64,000 nt of DNA, from contig NZ_BMSX01000007.1 in NCBI RefSeq assembly GCF_014649375.1, positions 62,001 through 126,000 of the forward strand, in the 5' to 3' direction. The position numbers and the translations under genes were made by a program. The stretch is from Streptomyces aurantiogriseus. GTDB taxonomy: Bacteria; Actinomycetota; Actinomycetes; Streptomycetales; Streptomycetaceae. The stretch's first letter is position 1. Each line of letters starts with the position of its first letter. Below, piece by piece: positions 8,523 to 18,189 of this stretch. Under the pieces are notes generated by a model. It did no database searches. It worked only from the letters and a program-made list of their open reading frames with translations, and had not been told where the DNA came from.

Positions 8523-10565
8523 GTGAATCAGCCTGCCGAAAACCAGCCTCAGGTCAGCCTGGCGCAGTCCTCGCCCACCGTCGGTACCTTCCGTGAGCGG
8601 GACGGTGCGCTGGAGTGGAGCGGCCGCCAGGAGACCGTCCGTGTCGAGCCGTGGGGGCCGGACGCGGTCCGGGTCCGTGCGCGGCTCGGCGGTCCCGTCC
8701 TCGACGGTCTGCCCGGCGCGCTGCTCGAGGAGGCCCCGCCGACCTCGTCCACCGTCAAGATCGAGGACGGGCGGGGGCGGCTGACCGTCGGCACGCTGAC
8801 CGTCGAGGTCGACGCGGAGGGCCTGATCCGCTTCCTGCGGACGGAGGACGGCGCCGAGATCCTGGCGGAGGAGCGCGCCCACTTCTGGTGGCCCGGCCCG
8901 CGCCTGTACACGGCCGTCGGCAACGGACACCACCGGCTGGAGCAGCGCTTCGCCGCCTACGACGACGAGAAGCTGTACGGCCTGGGCCAGCACCAGCACG
9001 GGCGGCTGGACCAGAAGGGGCTGGTGCTGGACCTGGTCCAGCGCAACGCCGAGGTCGGCATCCCGGTGCTCACCTCCAGCCGCGGCTACACCCTGCTGTG
9101 GAACAACCCGGCGATCGGACGCGTGGAACTGGCCGGCAACGGCACACGCTGGGTCGCGGACTCGGCCCGCCAGATCGACTACTGGATCACCGCGGGCGCC
9201 CCGGCCGAGGCCCAGCGCCGCTACAGCGCCGTGACGGGCCGCACCCCGATGCTTCCGGAGTGGGCGGCGGGCTTCTGGCAGTGCAAGCTGCGCTACCGCA
9301 CCCAGGACGAACTCCTCGCCGTGGCACGGGAGTACAAGCGGCGCGGCCTGCCCCTCGACGCGATCGTCTGCGACTTCTTCCACTGGACGCACCTGGGCGA
9401 GTGGAAGTTCGACCCGAAGGAGTGGCCCGACCCGGCGGGGATGGTCCGTGAACTGGACGAGCTGGGCGTCAAGTTGGTGGTCAGCGTCTGGCCGTCGGTG
9501 TCCCCGCTGAGCGAGAACCACCCGGTGATGGAGCAGCGCGGCTACTTCATCGGCACCCAGTACGGTCCGCTGGCGCACGCCGACTGGCCGGACAAGGAGG
9601 TGGCGTCGACGGTCCAGGTGGCCTTCTACGACGCGACGAACCCCGACGCCCGTGACTTCGTGTGGTCGCGCGTCCGTGACAACTACCTGACCCCCTACGG
9701 CATCACGGCCTTCTGGCTGGACGCGTGCGAGCCGGAGCTGAAGCCGGGCTTCCAGGAGAACCTGCGCTACTGGGCGGGGCCCGGCCTGGAGGTCGGCAAC
9801 ATCTACCCGGCCGAGAACGCCCGCACCTTCTACGAGGGCCTGCGCGCCGGCGGCGAGGACGAGATCATCACCCTCAACCGCTCGGCGTGGGCGGGCAGTC
9901 AGCGCTACGGCGCCGCGCTGTGGTCCGGTGACATCGGCACCGACTTCGCGACCCTGCGCCGCCAGATCGCGGCCGGCCTCAACACGGCCCTGTCCGGCAT
10001 CCCGTGGTGGAACACGGACATCGGCGGCTTCCACGGCGGCGACCCGGACGACCCGGCGTACCGCGAGGTCATGGTCCGCTGGTTCCAGTTCGGTGCCCTC
10101 TCCCCGCTGATGCGCCTGCACGGCTTCCGCGACCCGGGCATGCCGCTGGGCCCCGAGATGACCGGCGGCCCGAACGAGGTGTGGTCGTACGGCGAGGAGG
10201 CCGGGGCGGTCCTGGAGCGGTACCTGCGGCTGCGCGAGCGCCTGAAGCCGTACGTGCTCGACGTGATGCGGGAGGCCCATGAGGAGGGGCTGCCGGTGAT
10301 GCGGCCGCTGTTCCTGGAGTTCCCGGAGGACCCGGCGACCTGGTCGGTCGACGACTCCTACCTCTTCGGCCGGGACCTGCTCGTCGCCCCGGTCCTGGAG
10401 TCGGGCGTGACGACCTGGACGACGTATCTTCCGGCGGGCGCGAGCTGGACGGACGCGTGGACGGGGGAGACGTACGAGGGCGGTGCGGCCGTGACGGTCG
10501 ACGCCCCGCTGGACCGCATCCCGCTGTTCCTGCGGGACGGGGCGCGGCTGCCTGTAGCGGAGTAG
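8523..10565 (+). CDS. GH31 alpha-xylosidase (predicted)
   Basis: Retaining alpha-glycosidase of family GH31, 680 residues. The nucleophile is D400 in FWLDACEPE and the acid/base is D470 in LWSGDIGTD. The N-terminal beta-sandwich and C-terminal all-beta domains have usual sizes. There is no signal peptide, so it should act in the cytoplasm and release xylose from the non-reducing end of imported xyloglucan oligosaccharides. The GTG start lies 109 bases after the LacI-type gene and is probably co-transcribed with it. GH31 also contains alpha-glucosidases; the xylosidase call leans on the neighbouring GH12, GH74, GH42 and GH95 genes. Confidence 0.85.
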   Translation: MNQPAENQPQVSLAQSSPTVGTFRERDGALEWSGRQETVRVEPWGPDAVRVRARLGGPVLDGLPGALLEEAPPTSSTVKIEDGRGRLTVGTLTVEVDAEGLIRFLRTEDGAEILAEERAHFWWPGPRLYTAVGNGHHRLEQRFAAYDDEKLYGLGQHQHGRLDQKGLVLDLVQRNAEVGIPVLTSSRGYTLLWNNPAIGRVELAGNGTRWVADSARQIDYWITAGAPAEAQRRYSAVTGRTPMLPEWAAGFWQCKLRYRTQDELLAVAREYKRRGLPLDAIVCDFFHWTHLGEWKFDPKEWPDPAGMVRELDELGVKLVVSVWPSVSPLSENHPVMEQRGYFIGTQYGPLAHADWPDKEVASTVQVAFYDATNPDARDFVWSRVRDNYLTPYGITAFWLDACEPELKPGFQENLRYWAGPGLEVGNIYPAENARTFYEGLRAGGEDEIITLNRSAWAGSQRYGAALWSGDIGTDFATLRRQIAAGLNTALSGIPWWNTDIGGFHGGDPDDPAYREVMVRWFQFGALSPLMRLHGFRDPGMPLGPEMTGGPNEVWSYGEEAGAVLERYLRLRERLKPYVLDVMREAHEEGLPVMRPLFLEFPEDPATWSVDDSYLFGRDLLVAPVLESGVTTWTTYLPAGASWTDAWTGETYEGGAAVTVDAPLDRIPLFLRDGARLPVAE

Positions 10566-10581
10566 CCGCGTCGGAACGACG

Positions 10582-10617
10582 GTGCGGCCGGTCCCGTAGG
10601 GGAGGGACCGGCCGCAC
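10582..10617. terminator. Bidirectional terminator between convergent GH31 and GH12 genes
   Basis: A perfect 14-bp stem (10582-10595 with 10604-10617; arm GTGCGGCCGGTCCC) and an 8-base loop. It lies between the GH31 stop at 10565 and the second GH12 stop at 10633, where both transcripts must end. Confidence 0.85.
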
Positions 10618-10632
10618 TGTCGTGCGGGTCGC

Positions 10633-11361
10633 TCAGCTGCTGGTGACGGTCAGGTTGTTGGTCTGGAAGTCCAGGCCGCCGGACGACGAGGTGATCTCGA
10701 AGCCGAACTGGACGTCGCCGATGGTCTCGTTGCCCATCCAGCCCTTGGTGTCCTTGATCCACTTCAGGATCGGGAGGATCTGGACGGTGCCGGAGGTGGA
10801 GTCCGAGGTGCGCAGGAACGAGAAGACGTCCCAGTAGGTGCCGTCGGACCGGTAGGCCCGGCCCTTGTAGACGTTCCAGCTGTGCCCGCCGAGCGTCACG
10901 CTCTGCTGGAAGGAGCCGAGCGCGCCGACGGCGCCGTTGTAGTTGACCCACAGCATGGTCTCGTAGTCGTAGTCCGTGTCCCAGATGTCGTACGACGAGT
11001 TGTACGAGCCCGAGGACGGGACGGTGACGTTGTAGCTGCTGTTGAGCGAGCCGAGGGAGGTGATCGTCTTGTTGATCACCTTCTTGGCGTTGGGGTACGA
11101 CTTGATGCCGCCGGTGTTGGGGTGGTTGGCCCAGACGCCCCAGTTGGTGCCTGAGTTGGCCCAGACGCACTGGCTGCCGGCGCCGGAGCCCCAGATGTTG
11201 TTGTAGAGGGTGTAGCCGTTCAGGCTGGTGTTGCCCCACTGGTCGCAGGAGCTCCAGACGGCCGCCGAGGCGGGGGCGGAGGCGAGGCCGATGGTGGCGC
11301 CGAGCGCGAGGGCCGGGGCGAGCAGGGCCTTGGTGACCCTGCCGAGGGTGCGTGTTGCCAT
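10633..11361 (-). CDS. Secreted GH12 endoglucanase/xyloglucanase (second copy)
   Basis: Extracellular retaining beta-1,4-glucanase of family GH12, 242 residues. A signal peptide ends near ASA-A at residue 33. The nucleophile is E134 in YETMLWVNY and the acid/base is E222 in QFGFEITSS. Its sequence is quite different from the first GH12 protein, so they are probably separate subfamilies and not a recent duplication. It is the last gene of the run GH74-GH42-GH95-GH12, 37 bases after GH95. Co-transcription with the oligosaccharide-degrading enzymes supports action on xyloglucan rather than only cellulose. Confidence 0.9.
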   Translation of the reverse strand: MATRTLGRVTKALLAPALALGATIGLASAPASAAVWSSCDQWGNTSLNGYTLYNNIWGSGAGSQCVWANSGTNWGVWANHPNTGGIKSYPNAKKVINKTITSLGSLNSSYNVTVPSSGSYNSSYDIWDTDYDYETMLWVNYNGAVGALGSFQQSVTLGGHSWNVYKGRAYRSDGTYWDVFSFLRTSDSTSGTVQILPILKWIKDTKGWMGNETIGDVQFGFEITSSSGGLDFQTNNLTVTSS

Positions 11362-11398
11362 GGTGTCCCTTCCATGGGTGGGGGGAATGTGCGGGGAG

Positions 11399-13663
11399 TC
11401 ACCACGCCCCCAGGGTGAGGACGTGGTCTTCTCCGGCGACCAGGTCGAGCGGGTGTGCGCCGGAGGAAGTCCGGACTTCGATGCGGTGCGTGCGGTGCGG
11501 TCTGAGCACGGCGCGGGCGCCGGCGGGGCCCCAGGTCAGGTCGAGGTCCGCGCCGAACCGGGTGCGGACGCCCCGGAGTTCGCCCGCCGGGAGGGCGGGG
11601 GTGAGCGCGGGCAGCAGGACGAGCCGGCCGGGGGTCGACTGGACGAGCATCTCGACGAGGACGGCGGGCAGGGTGTGGGCGGCGTCCGCGTTGTAGACGT
11701 CGCGGTGGGGGTAGTGGGCGCTCATCAGGGACGCGTGGAAGAAGTCGCCCTCCAGGACCTGGGCGAGGGCGGCGGCGACGCGGTCGCCGTCGCGCAGGCG
11801 GGCCGCGATCAGCGCGTGGTGGAGGTGGCCGTGGGCGGAGTCGTTCTCGGCGCCGCGCAGCTCCAGGGCGCGGTGGGCGGCGGCGGCGAGGCGCGGGGTG
11901 TCGTAGGGGTTGATCTCGTCGAGGGGCCAGACGCCGTAGAGGTGGCTGAGGTGGCGGTGGTCGTAGGTGTCGTCGAGGCCGGGCCAGGCCCATTCGGCGA
12001 GGGCGCCGTCGGCGTTGATCCGGTGCGGTGGGAGGCGGTCGGCGAGGGCGCGCCAGCGGTCCGCCTGTTCCGGGTTCTCCGGGTGGTGGGCGGCGGCGGT
12101 GAGCAGCGCGTGCCGGGCCGCGGAGAGGTCCATGGCCGCGTTGAGGGCGCCCCAGCTCGCATTGGCGGGCCGGTTCTCGGGTGAGTAGGAGGGGACGACG
12201 ACGAGCCGGCCGTCCTCGTCGGTGCGGGTGAGGAAGTCCTCGTAGAACAGGGCGACTTCGGCGAGCGCGGCGACGGTGCGCGGGTCGTGTTCACCGCGGG
12301 TCTCGTCGTGGTCCACGAGCGGTTTGAGCAGCCAGTCGGCGCCGGCGGTCCACAGGTGGAGGGGGTACTCGCGGCTGAAGTGGTACGTCAGCCCGGACTC
12401 GCCGTCGGTGTGGGGCGGGGCGACGACGCCTCGGGCGCCGAAGATCGCTCGGGCGTTCTCCCGCCAGTCGCCGATCTGGTTCTGGACCAGGGAGGCGAGC
12501 CCGGCCGTGACTTCGGGCAGGGCGGCGGACGCGGCCGAGGAGGTCTGGAGGTTGACGTTGGCGTCGGTGGTGAACGCGCCGGCCCAGGCCGTGTCCCAGT
12601 CGCCGGTCCACAGGCCGGTGAGCCGGGGCGGGAGGAGGCCGCTCGCGCTGAGGAGGTGGTAGCGGCCGGCCGCGAAGAGCCGCTCCAGGAGGGCCGCGCT
12701 CGACGGCCTCTCGAGCAACTCGGAGCCGGGCAGCGCGCGGTCGTCCGGGTCGGCGGCGAGGTCGAGGGTGACCCGTTCGTAGGCGGTCCGGTGGAGCGCC
12801 GTGTGCCGGTCGAGGAGGTCCTCGTACGAGCGCTCCGCGAGGAGGGCGCGCAGGGCGCCGGCCTCCTCGGTGACGTCGAGCTCGCCGGTGTGCCGGCGGA
12901 CGCGCGTGAGCAGGAGGACGGATTCGGCGCCCAGGACGCGGGCGCCGGGTGCGGCGAGGGAGACGCTGCCGCCGGTGACCGCGGCGAGGGTGACGCCGGT
13001 GTACGCGCGGTCGCTGCCGGGGTAGCGGGCGCGGAGGCTGAGGACGGCGCCTTCGGGCGTGAGGAGGGTGCCGTGTCCGACGCCCAGGCTCTCGGGTGCG
13101 CCCGGGAGCCGGTGGTCCAGGGAGAGGTCGAGGGTGAGGCCGGGGGCGGTGACGTGCTGGACGATCACGTCGTCGGCGCGGGAGACGAAGACGCGGCTGG
13201 TCCGGTCGGCGCAGGTCGCGGTCACCTCGCCGGTGGCGAAGTCGACGGTACGGCGGTAGTCGGTCCGGTCCGTGGGCGGGCGGCGCAGGCGGGTCTGGAA
13301 GGCGGGGTGGAAGGGCTGCACCCACTGCAGTGGCCGTCCGTCCGTGAAGCCCTCGGCGGCCGTGAGGTCCCCGGCGAGGAGCCGGTCCTGGAGGGCGGGG
13401 AGCCGGGCGGCCAGCTCGGGGGGCTTGGCGTGCTCGGCGCCGTTCGGGCGGACCAGGGTGTGGTGGGTGACGATGACGCGGTCGTCGTTCGGATCACCGA
13501 ACACGAGGGCGCCGTGGTGGCCGTTGCCGCTGAGGAAACCGTCCTCCCAGCGGGCGGCCGGCTCCCGCTCCCACGTGCTGTGGACGGGGCCGTGGGTGGT
13601 GGAGGGCATCGGTGGCGTCGGGGGCGCGGGAGTCGGTGGTGGTGTGGTTGGTGTGGGTGTCAT
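11399..13663 (-). CDS. GH95-family alpha-L-fucosidase or alpha-L-galactosidase
   Basis: Inverting glycosidase of family GH95, 754 residues, predicted to remove terminal 1,2-alpha-L-fucose (or L-galactose) from xyloglucan side chains. N369 and N371 in DANVNLQTS match the residues that activate water, E496 in SYSPENRPA matches the general acid, and HRHLSHLYGVWP is a family hallmark. The region holding the usual C-terminal aspartate (around D660) is divergent. There is no signal peptide: the N-terminus is a Pro/Thr-rich tail and a later Met20 is a possible start. The start overlaps the GH42 stop by four bases. Substrate choice is uncertain. Confidence 0.8.
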   Translation of the reverse strand: MTPTPTTPPPTPAPPTPPMPSTTHGPVHSTWEREPAARWEDGFLSGNGHHGALVFGDPNDDRVIVTHHTLVRPNGAEHAKPPELAARLPALQDRLLAGDLTAAEGFTDGRPLQWVQPFHPAFQTRLRRPPTDRTDYRRTVDFATGEVTATCADRTSRVFVSRADDVIVQHVTAPGLTLDLSLDHRLPGAPESLGVGHGTLLTPEGAVLSLRARYPGSDRAYTGVTLAAVTGGSVSLAAPGARVLGAESVLLLTRVRRHTGELDVTEEAGALRALLAERSYEDLLDRHTALHRTAYERVTLDLAADPDDRALPGSELLERPSSAALLERLFAAGRYHLLSASGLLPPRLTGLWTGDWDTAWAGAFTTDANVNLQTSSAASAALPEVTAGLASLVQNQIGDWRENARAIFGARGVVAPPHTDGESGLTYHFSREYPLHLWTAGADWLLKPLVDHDETRGEHDPRTVAALAEVALFYEDFLTRTDEDGRLVVVPSYSPENRPANASWGALNAAMDLSAARHALLTAAAHHPENPEQADRWRALADRLPPHRINADGALAEWAWPGLDDTYDHRHLSHLYGVWPLDEINPYDTPRLAAAAHRALELRGAENDSAHGHLHHALIAARLRDGDRVAAALAQVLEGDFFHASLMSAHYPHRDVYNADAAHTLPAVLVEMLVQSTPGRLVLLPALTPALPAGELRGVRTRFGADLDLTWGPAGARAVLRPHRTHRIEVRTSSGAHPLDLVAGEDHVLTLGAW

Positions 13664-15645
13664 GGCCGCAACACCACCACTCCGTAGCGGCCGAGGGCGA
13701 CCGTGTCGGTGACCGGGTCGCCGGTGAGGAGGTCGGTGTGGGTGCCCGGCACGTCGACGGTGACCGGCTCACGGCCGTGGTTGAGGAGGAACAGCAGGTC
13801 ACCGCGGCGTACCGCCTCGACGCCGGCCGGGAGGCCGTCGAGAACCGGCCGGGCGCCGGCCCCGGCGGCGACACGGGCGAGCAGGGCGCGCAGGGCGTCC
13901 GGTTCGGGGAGGGTGGAGACGTACCAGGCGCGGCCGGAGCGCAGGACGGCGGGCAGGCCGTCGAGTTCGCCGCCCTTGTAGGGGACCGACTCGGCGACCG
14001 TCTCCGCGTCGGGCTCGATCTCCTCCGACCACAGGGTGCCGCGGAAGCCGTCGCAGGCGACGGTCTCCCCCGGCTCCAGCGGCCACCACTCGTGCAGGGT
14101 GCGGATGCCGAAGAGCTCGCGCAGCCGGGCGTCCATGCCGCCGGCGCGGACCCGGTCGTCCTCGTCGGCGACGCCGGTGAGGAAGCCGCTGACGAGGGTG
14201 CCGCCGCCACGGACGTAGGCGAGGAGGTTGTCGATCGCGGCGTCCGTGAGGAGGTAGAGCTGCGGGACGACGACCAGCCGGTAACCGCTCAGGTCGTGTT
14301 CGGGGTGGGCGAAGTCGGTGGTGAGGTGGGACTCCCACAGGGCGCGGTGCCAGGCGTGCAGGACGGCCGGGTGGTCGACGTGGGTGGAGGGGCGGCCGTC
14401 CTGTGCGCTCGCCCACCAGGCGTGCCAGTCGTGGAGGACGGCGACGTCCGCGCCGATGCGACCGCCCGTCACCTCACCGCTGATGCGGGCGAGTTCCGCC
14501 CCCAGCTGCTTGACCTCCTGGTACGTCCGGCCCCGCTCCCCCGCGTGGCTGACCATCCCGGAGTGGAACTTCTCCGCGCCCTGGCGGGACTGGCGCCACT
14601 GGAAGTAGCAGACGGCGTCGGCGCCCCGGGCGACGGCCTGGAGGGACCAGAGGCGGTTGAGGCCACGTGGCTTGGGGTGGTTCACGCCCCGCCAGTTGAC
14701 CGGGCCGGCCGCCTGCTCCATCAGCATCCAGGGCCCGCGGGCCTGTGAGCGGGTCAGGTCCTGGACGAGGGCGCCGTGCTGGGGACCGAGCGGGTCCCGG
14801 GGGTCGGGGTAGAGGTCGACGGAGACGACGTCCTCCTCCCCGGCCCAGCGCCAGGCGTCCTGGCCGAAGAACAGCGGCATGAAGTTGGTGGTGACCGGGA
14901 TGTGCGGGGTGTGCCGGGCGACGATGTCCCGCTCGGCCAGGTAACACTCCAGGAGCATGTCGGAGGTGAAGCGCCGGAAGTCCAGTACCTGGGTGGGGTT
15001 CTTCAGGTAGTGCGGGGTGCGCGGGGGCAGGATGCCGTCCCAGCTGTCGTAGCCCTGGCTCCAGAAGGCGGTGCCCCAGGCGGTGTTGAGGGCGTCGAGG
15101 GTGCCGTACTTCTCGCGCAGCCAGCGGCGGAAGGCCGCGGCGGCCTCGTCACCGTGGTCGTAGGTGCAGTACTCGTTGTTGATGTGCCACATCGTGAGGG
15201 CGGGGTGGCCGGCGTAGCGGGCGGCCAGGTCCTCGGTGATGGCGGCGGCGTGACGGCGGTAGGTGGCGCTGGAGTGCGAGAAGTGCTGGCGGCCGCCCCA
15301 CCACTCGGTGCTGCCGTCCTCGGTGCGGGGCAGGGTGTCCGGGTGGAGGCGGCCCAGCCAGGGCGGGGGCGAGGAGGTGGGCGTGGCGAGGACGACGCCG
15401 ATGCCGTTGTCGTGCATCAGGTCCATGAGCCGGTCCAGCCAGCCGAACTCCCTAGCTCCCGGGTGGGGTTCGAGCTTCGCCCAGGAGAAGACGCCGAGGG
15501 TGACGGAGTTGACGCCGGCCTCCCGCATGAGGCGCACGTCCTCGTGCCAGGTCTCCTCGGGCCACTGCTCGGGGTTGTAGTCGCCGCCGAAGAGGATGCG
15601 GCCCCGGGTGGCATCGGCGAGGCCCGGTCGTTCGTGCACGGCCAT
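13660..15645 (-). CDS. GH42 beta-galactosidase
   Basis: Cytoplasmic beta-galactosidase of family GH42, 661 residues, expected to remove galactose from xyloglucan side chains after uptake. The early motif GGDYNPEQWP is diagnostic. The acid/base is E158 in MWHINNEY and the nucleophile is E310 in WMLMEQAAG. The three usual domains (TIM barrel, trimerisation domain and C-terminal beta domain) fit the length. There is no signal peptide. Its ATG shares a base with the GH74 stop (TGATG) and its own stop overlaps the GH95 start (ATGA), so the three genes are translationally coupled. Confidence 0.92.
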   Translation of the reverse strand: MAVHERPGLADATRGRILFGGDYNPEQWPEETWHEDVRLMREAGVNSVTLGVFSWAKLEPHPGAREFGWLDRLMDLMHDNGIGVVLATPTSSPPPWLGRLHPDTLPRTEDGSTEWWGGRQHFSHSSATYRRHAAAITEDLAARYAGHPALTMWHINNEYCTYDHGDEAAAAFRRWLREKYGTLDALNTAWGTAFWSQGYDSWDGILPPRTPHYLKNPTQVLDFRRFTSDMLLECYLAERDIVARHTPHIPVTTNFMPLFFGQDAWRWAGEEDVVSVDLYPDPRDPLGPQHGALVQDLTRSQARGPWMLMEQAAGPVNWRGVNHPKPRGLNRLWSLQAVARGADAVCYFQWRQSRQGAEKFHSGMVSHAGERGRTYQEVKQLGAELARISGEVTGGRIGADVAVLHDWHAWWASAQDGRPSTHVDHPAVLHAWHRALWESHLTTDFAHPEHDLSGYRLVVVPQLYLLTDAAIDNLLAYVRGGGTLVSGFLTGVADEDDRVRAGGMDARLRELFGIRTLHEWWPLEPGETVACDGFRGTLWSEEIEPDAETVAESVPYKGGELDGLPAVLRSGRAWYVSTLPEPDALRALLARVAAGAGARPVLDGLPAGVEAVRRGDLLFLLNHGREPVTVDVPGTHTDLLTGDPVTDTVALGRYGVVVLRP

Positions 15646-17867
15646 CAGACGGGCTCCCCGTACTGGATGCCGCGCCCGTTGGTGGCGAGGTAGACGCGGC
15701 CGTGGACCCGCGGGTCGCCGGTGATCGTCTCGCCGATCCAGCCCCACTGGTGCCGGTCGTCGTTGATCCGCACCCACGTCTTCGCCTCGTCGTCGGAGCG
15801 GTAGACGGCGGTGATCGTCTCGGTGGAGCCGACCTGGTAGATCGCCGGGTAGGCGGCACCGTCGGCGGCCTTGCCGAAGCCGAGGCAGTACGAGGCCCAG
15901 CAGCTGGTGATCTTCGAGAAGCTCGCGCCCCCGTCGGTGGACCGGTAGAGCCCGTTCCACTTGACGCTCAGCCACAGGTCACCGGTCCTGCCCGGCGCCG
16001 CGACCAGCTTGAACTGGCTGTCCCCGGAGGGCAGTCCGGTCGCACGGGCCGTGAAGGTACGGCCGCTGTCCGCGCTGGCGTACAGCGTTCCCGTGTCGGT
16101 GTCGTACGCGTAGAAGAGCGTCGGGTCGGCCGGGTCGGCGACCGGCGTGGCGCCCTTCGGGAAGGAGGTGACCTCGGTCCAGGTGGCGCCGTTGTCCGCC
16201 GAGCGGTAGGCCGGGTACTTCGTGCCGTCCCAGTGCACGAAGGACCACAGCAGCACGCTGCCGTCCGCGTTGGTGGCGACCGGCCCCGGCGCGCTCTTCG
16301 CGATGTCGGGCTGGGCCTCGAAGGGCGCCCAGGTCTGTCCGCCGTCGTGGGAGCAGGCACCGTTGCCGTGGTCGCCCCAGCCGGTGCGGACGACGTACGA
16401 CGGCTTGGCCGCGGCCTGCGCGAGTCCCGTCGCCGTCCCGAACACGGGGTTCGTCGCCATGCCGCGCGACGGGGACGCCGTGAGCCGCTCGTGGTACATC
16501 ACGCCGATGTCCCCGGAGCCGCTGATCAGGTGCGCCTCCCCCGCCGGGGGCGAGATCAGCTGGCGCACGGACGTCTCCTCCAGGCCGCGGATCTGCGGGG
16601 CCCAGTGGACAAGGTCGCGGGTGCCGTAGAGGGTCGCGCCGGTGCCGTAGACGATGTGCCCGGAGTCGTACGGGTCGAGCGCGAGCGCCTGGATCCACCA
16701 GCCGAACTTGGGCTTGTCCTCTCCCCACTTGAGGTAGGGGGTCTCCGAGACGTCGAAGACGGCCGTGTCCTTCAGGGACGTCCAGGTGCGCCCACCGTTC
16801 GTGGAACGGAACACGGTGTCGACGGCCGCCCAGCGGTTGTTGGTGGAGACGACGACGGTGCCGGGGCGGCAAACATCCACGGCGACACCGCCGTAGCCGA
16901 AGCTGTCGGTCGAGCCGTCGCTCGTGGTCCCGCCCGGCTTCACCGGCGTGACCTCGGTCCACGTGCCGGTGGCCGTGGCCAGCTTGTGCACGCTGCCGTC
17001 GGACTGGCCGTTGGGGCCGGGCGCGTTGGCGTAGGTCACGTACAGCTCGCGGGTGTGCTTGTCGTACGCGGCGCGGACCGGGACCTTGGCGGCGGTGCCG
17101 GTGGGCTGTCCGGGGACGGGCTCCCAGGTGGTGCCGTCGGCGGTGCGGTAGAGGTTCGTGGCGGTGCCGTCGGCGTCGCCCCAGCCGGCGTAGACGGTGC
17201 GGCCGGCGGCGACGAGGAGGGTGACGCCCTGGCCGGTGGCGCTGGGCGTGGCGGGGAAGGTGCTGACCGCTGCCCAGGTGGCCCCGCGGTCCGTCGACTT
17301 GAGGAGCCCGTCGTGCCGTGTCCCCAGCCAGAGGGTGTCGCTGCTGCGCGGGTCGACGAGCAGGCGTTCACCCGTGCCCCGGCCGTCCTCGTTGGCGCCG
17401 AGCTTCACGGTGAGGTCGGTGCGGGTCCAGGTGGCGCCGCGGTCCTCGGAGCGGAGGATCGCGCCGTTGCCGGCCCAGGACTGGGCGTAGGTGCCCAGGG
17501 CGAGGTAGAGGCGGTTCGGGTGCGCCGGGTCGACGGCGATGGCCTCGACGCCGAGGAGGTTCCAGTCGTCCCAGCCGAGGTGGTCGGTGAGCGGGGTCCA
17601 GCGGGACGTGCGGTCGTCCCATCTGTACGCGCCGCCGATGTCGGTGCGGGCGTAGGCGAGGCCGCGGACGGAGGGGTGGAAGAGGACGCCGGTGACGAAG
17701 CCCGTGCCGCCGATGACGGCGTTGCGCCAGCGGTAGGTGGCGGCGGCGGTGGGTTCCGCCTGCTCGGCGGCGTGCGCGGATCCGCTGACCGCGGGAACGG
17801 CGGTCAGGGCTGCCGCGGCTGCCGTCCCGGCGAGGACGGTGCGGCGGGTGAGGGGGGAGGTGTGCAT
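15645..17867 (-). CDS. Secreted GH74 xyloglucanase
   Basis: Extracellular inverting endo-xyloglucanase of family GH74, 740 residues, built of two seven-bladed propellers with repeated sialidase-like Asp-box turns (SEDRGATW, STDRGATW, STNGGRTW, SADNGATW). Catalytic aspartates are D76 in ARTDIGGAY and D453 in SGSGDIGVM. ATG 17867 gives a twin-arginine signal (TRRTVLAG) ending near AHA at residue 33, so it is probably exported folded by Tat. The upstream open frame is rejected. There is no cellulose-binding module. It heads the GH74-GH42-GH95-GH12 run, but no LacI-type operator is visible in front of it. Confidence 0.92.
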   Translation of the reverse strand: MHTSPLTRRTVLAGTAAAAALTAVPAVSGSAHAAEQAEPTAAATYRWRNAVIGGTGFVTGVLFHPSVRGLAYARTDIGGAYRWDDRTSRWTPLTDHLGWDDWNLLGVEAIAVDPAHPNRLYLALGTYAQSWAGNGAILRSEDRGATWTRTDLTVKLGANEDGRGTGERLLVDPRSSDTLWLGTRHDGLLKSTDRGATWAAVSTFPATPSATGQGVTLLVAAGRTVYAGWGDADGTATNLYRTADGTTWEPVPGQPTGTAAKVPVRAAYDKHTRELYVTYANAPGPNGQSDGSVHKLATATGTWTEVTPVKPGGTTSDGSTDSFGYGGVAVDVCRPGTVVVSTNNRWAAVDTVFRSTNGGRTWTSLKDTAVFDVSETPYLKWGEDKPKFGWWIQALALDPYDSGHIVYGTGATLYGTRDLVHWAPQIRGLEETSVRQLISPPAGEAHLISGSGDIGVMYHERLTASPSRGMATNPVFGTATGLAQAAAKPSYVVRTGWGDHGNGACSHDGGQTWAPFEAQPDIAKSAPGPVATNADGSVLLWSFVHWDGTKYPAYRSADNGATWTEVTSFPKGATPVADPADPTLFYAYDTDTGTLYASADSGRTFTARATGLPSGDSQFKLVAAPGRTGDLWLSVKWNGLYRSTDGGASFSKITSCWASYCLGFGKAADGAAYPAIYQVGSTETITAVYRSDDEAKTWVRINDDRHQWGWIGETITGDPRVHGRVYLATNGRGIQYGEPV

Positions 17868-18189
17868 GGCTGTACCTCGCAGGGGTTGGATACCTGGACC
17901 TGGGTTTGCTGGGTGCCGTTGGCTGGTACCGGGGGGGTGGGACGCGCAGCCCGGCGCTGACGGGGTGCCGCCTTCAGTGGGTCGGGAGCCGCCCCAGGCG
18001 GCACGCATGCCCGCAGCTTGACGGCTCGACTGCCGCGGAGTGGGACGGCTCAGCTGACGACGGGCGTGAGGGGACGTACCCAGGGGCGCGGGGCTGTGTC
18101 GATCTGCGGCTCCGCCGCGTGGGCGCGATCAGCCACCGGCCACCCGCAGACAACTCACGACCTGCAGTCCCCGGCGCTCCCAGCGGGCG
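17868..18189. other. Gene-free spacer between GH74 and the transporter
   Basis: A 322-base stretch with no supported gene. It holds a dispersed Streptomyces-type repeat (about 18080-18150) but no copy of the TCGAAGCGCTTCGA operator. Whether it separates two transcripts or is read through from the transporter genes cannot be decided by eye. Confidence 0.5.
18080..18150. repeat. Dispersed GC-rich palindromic repeat of Streptomyces type
   Basis: The stretch beginning CAGGGGCGCGGGGCTGTG, continuing to GCGGCTCCGCCGC and then GGGCGCGATCAGCC, matches from memory a short repeat seen between many Streptomyces genes. GCGGCTCCGCCGC forms a hairpin, and GGGCTG can pair with CAGCC outside it. It lies just after the second permease gene and could end its transcript. 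Confidence 0.6.
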
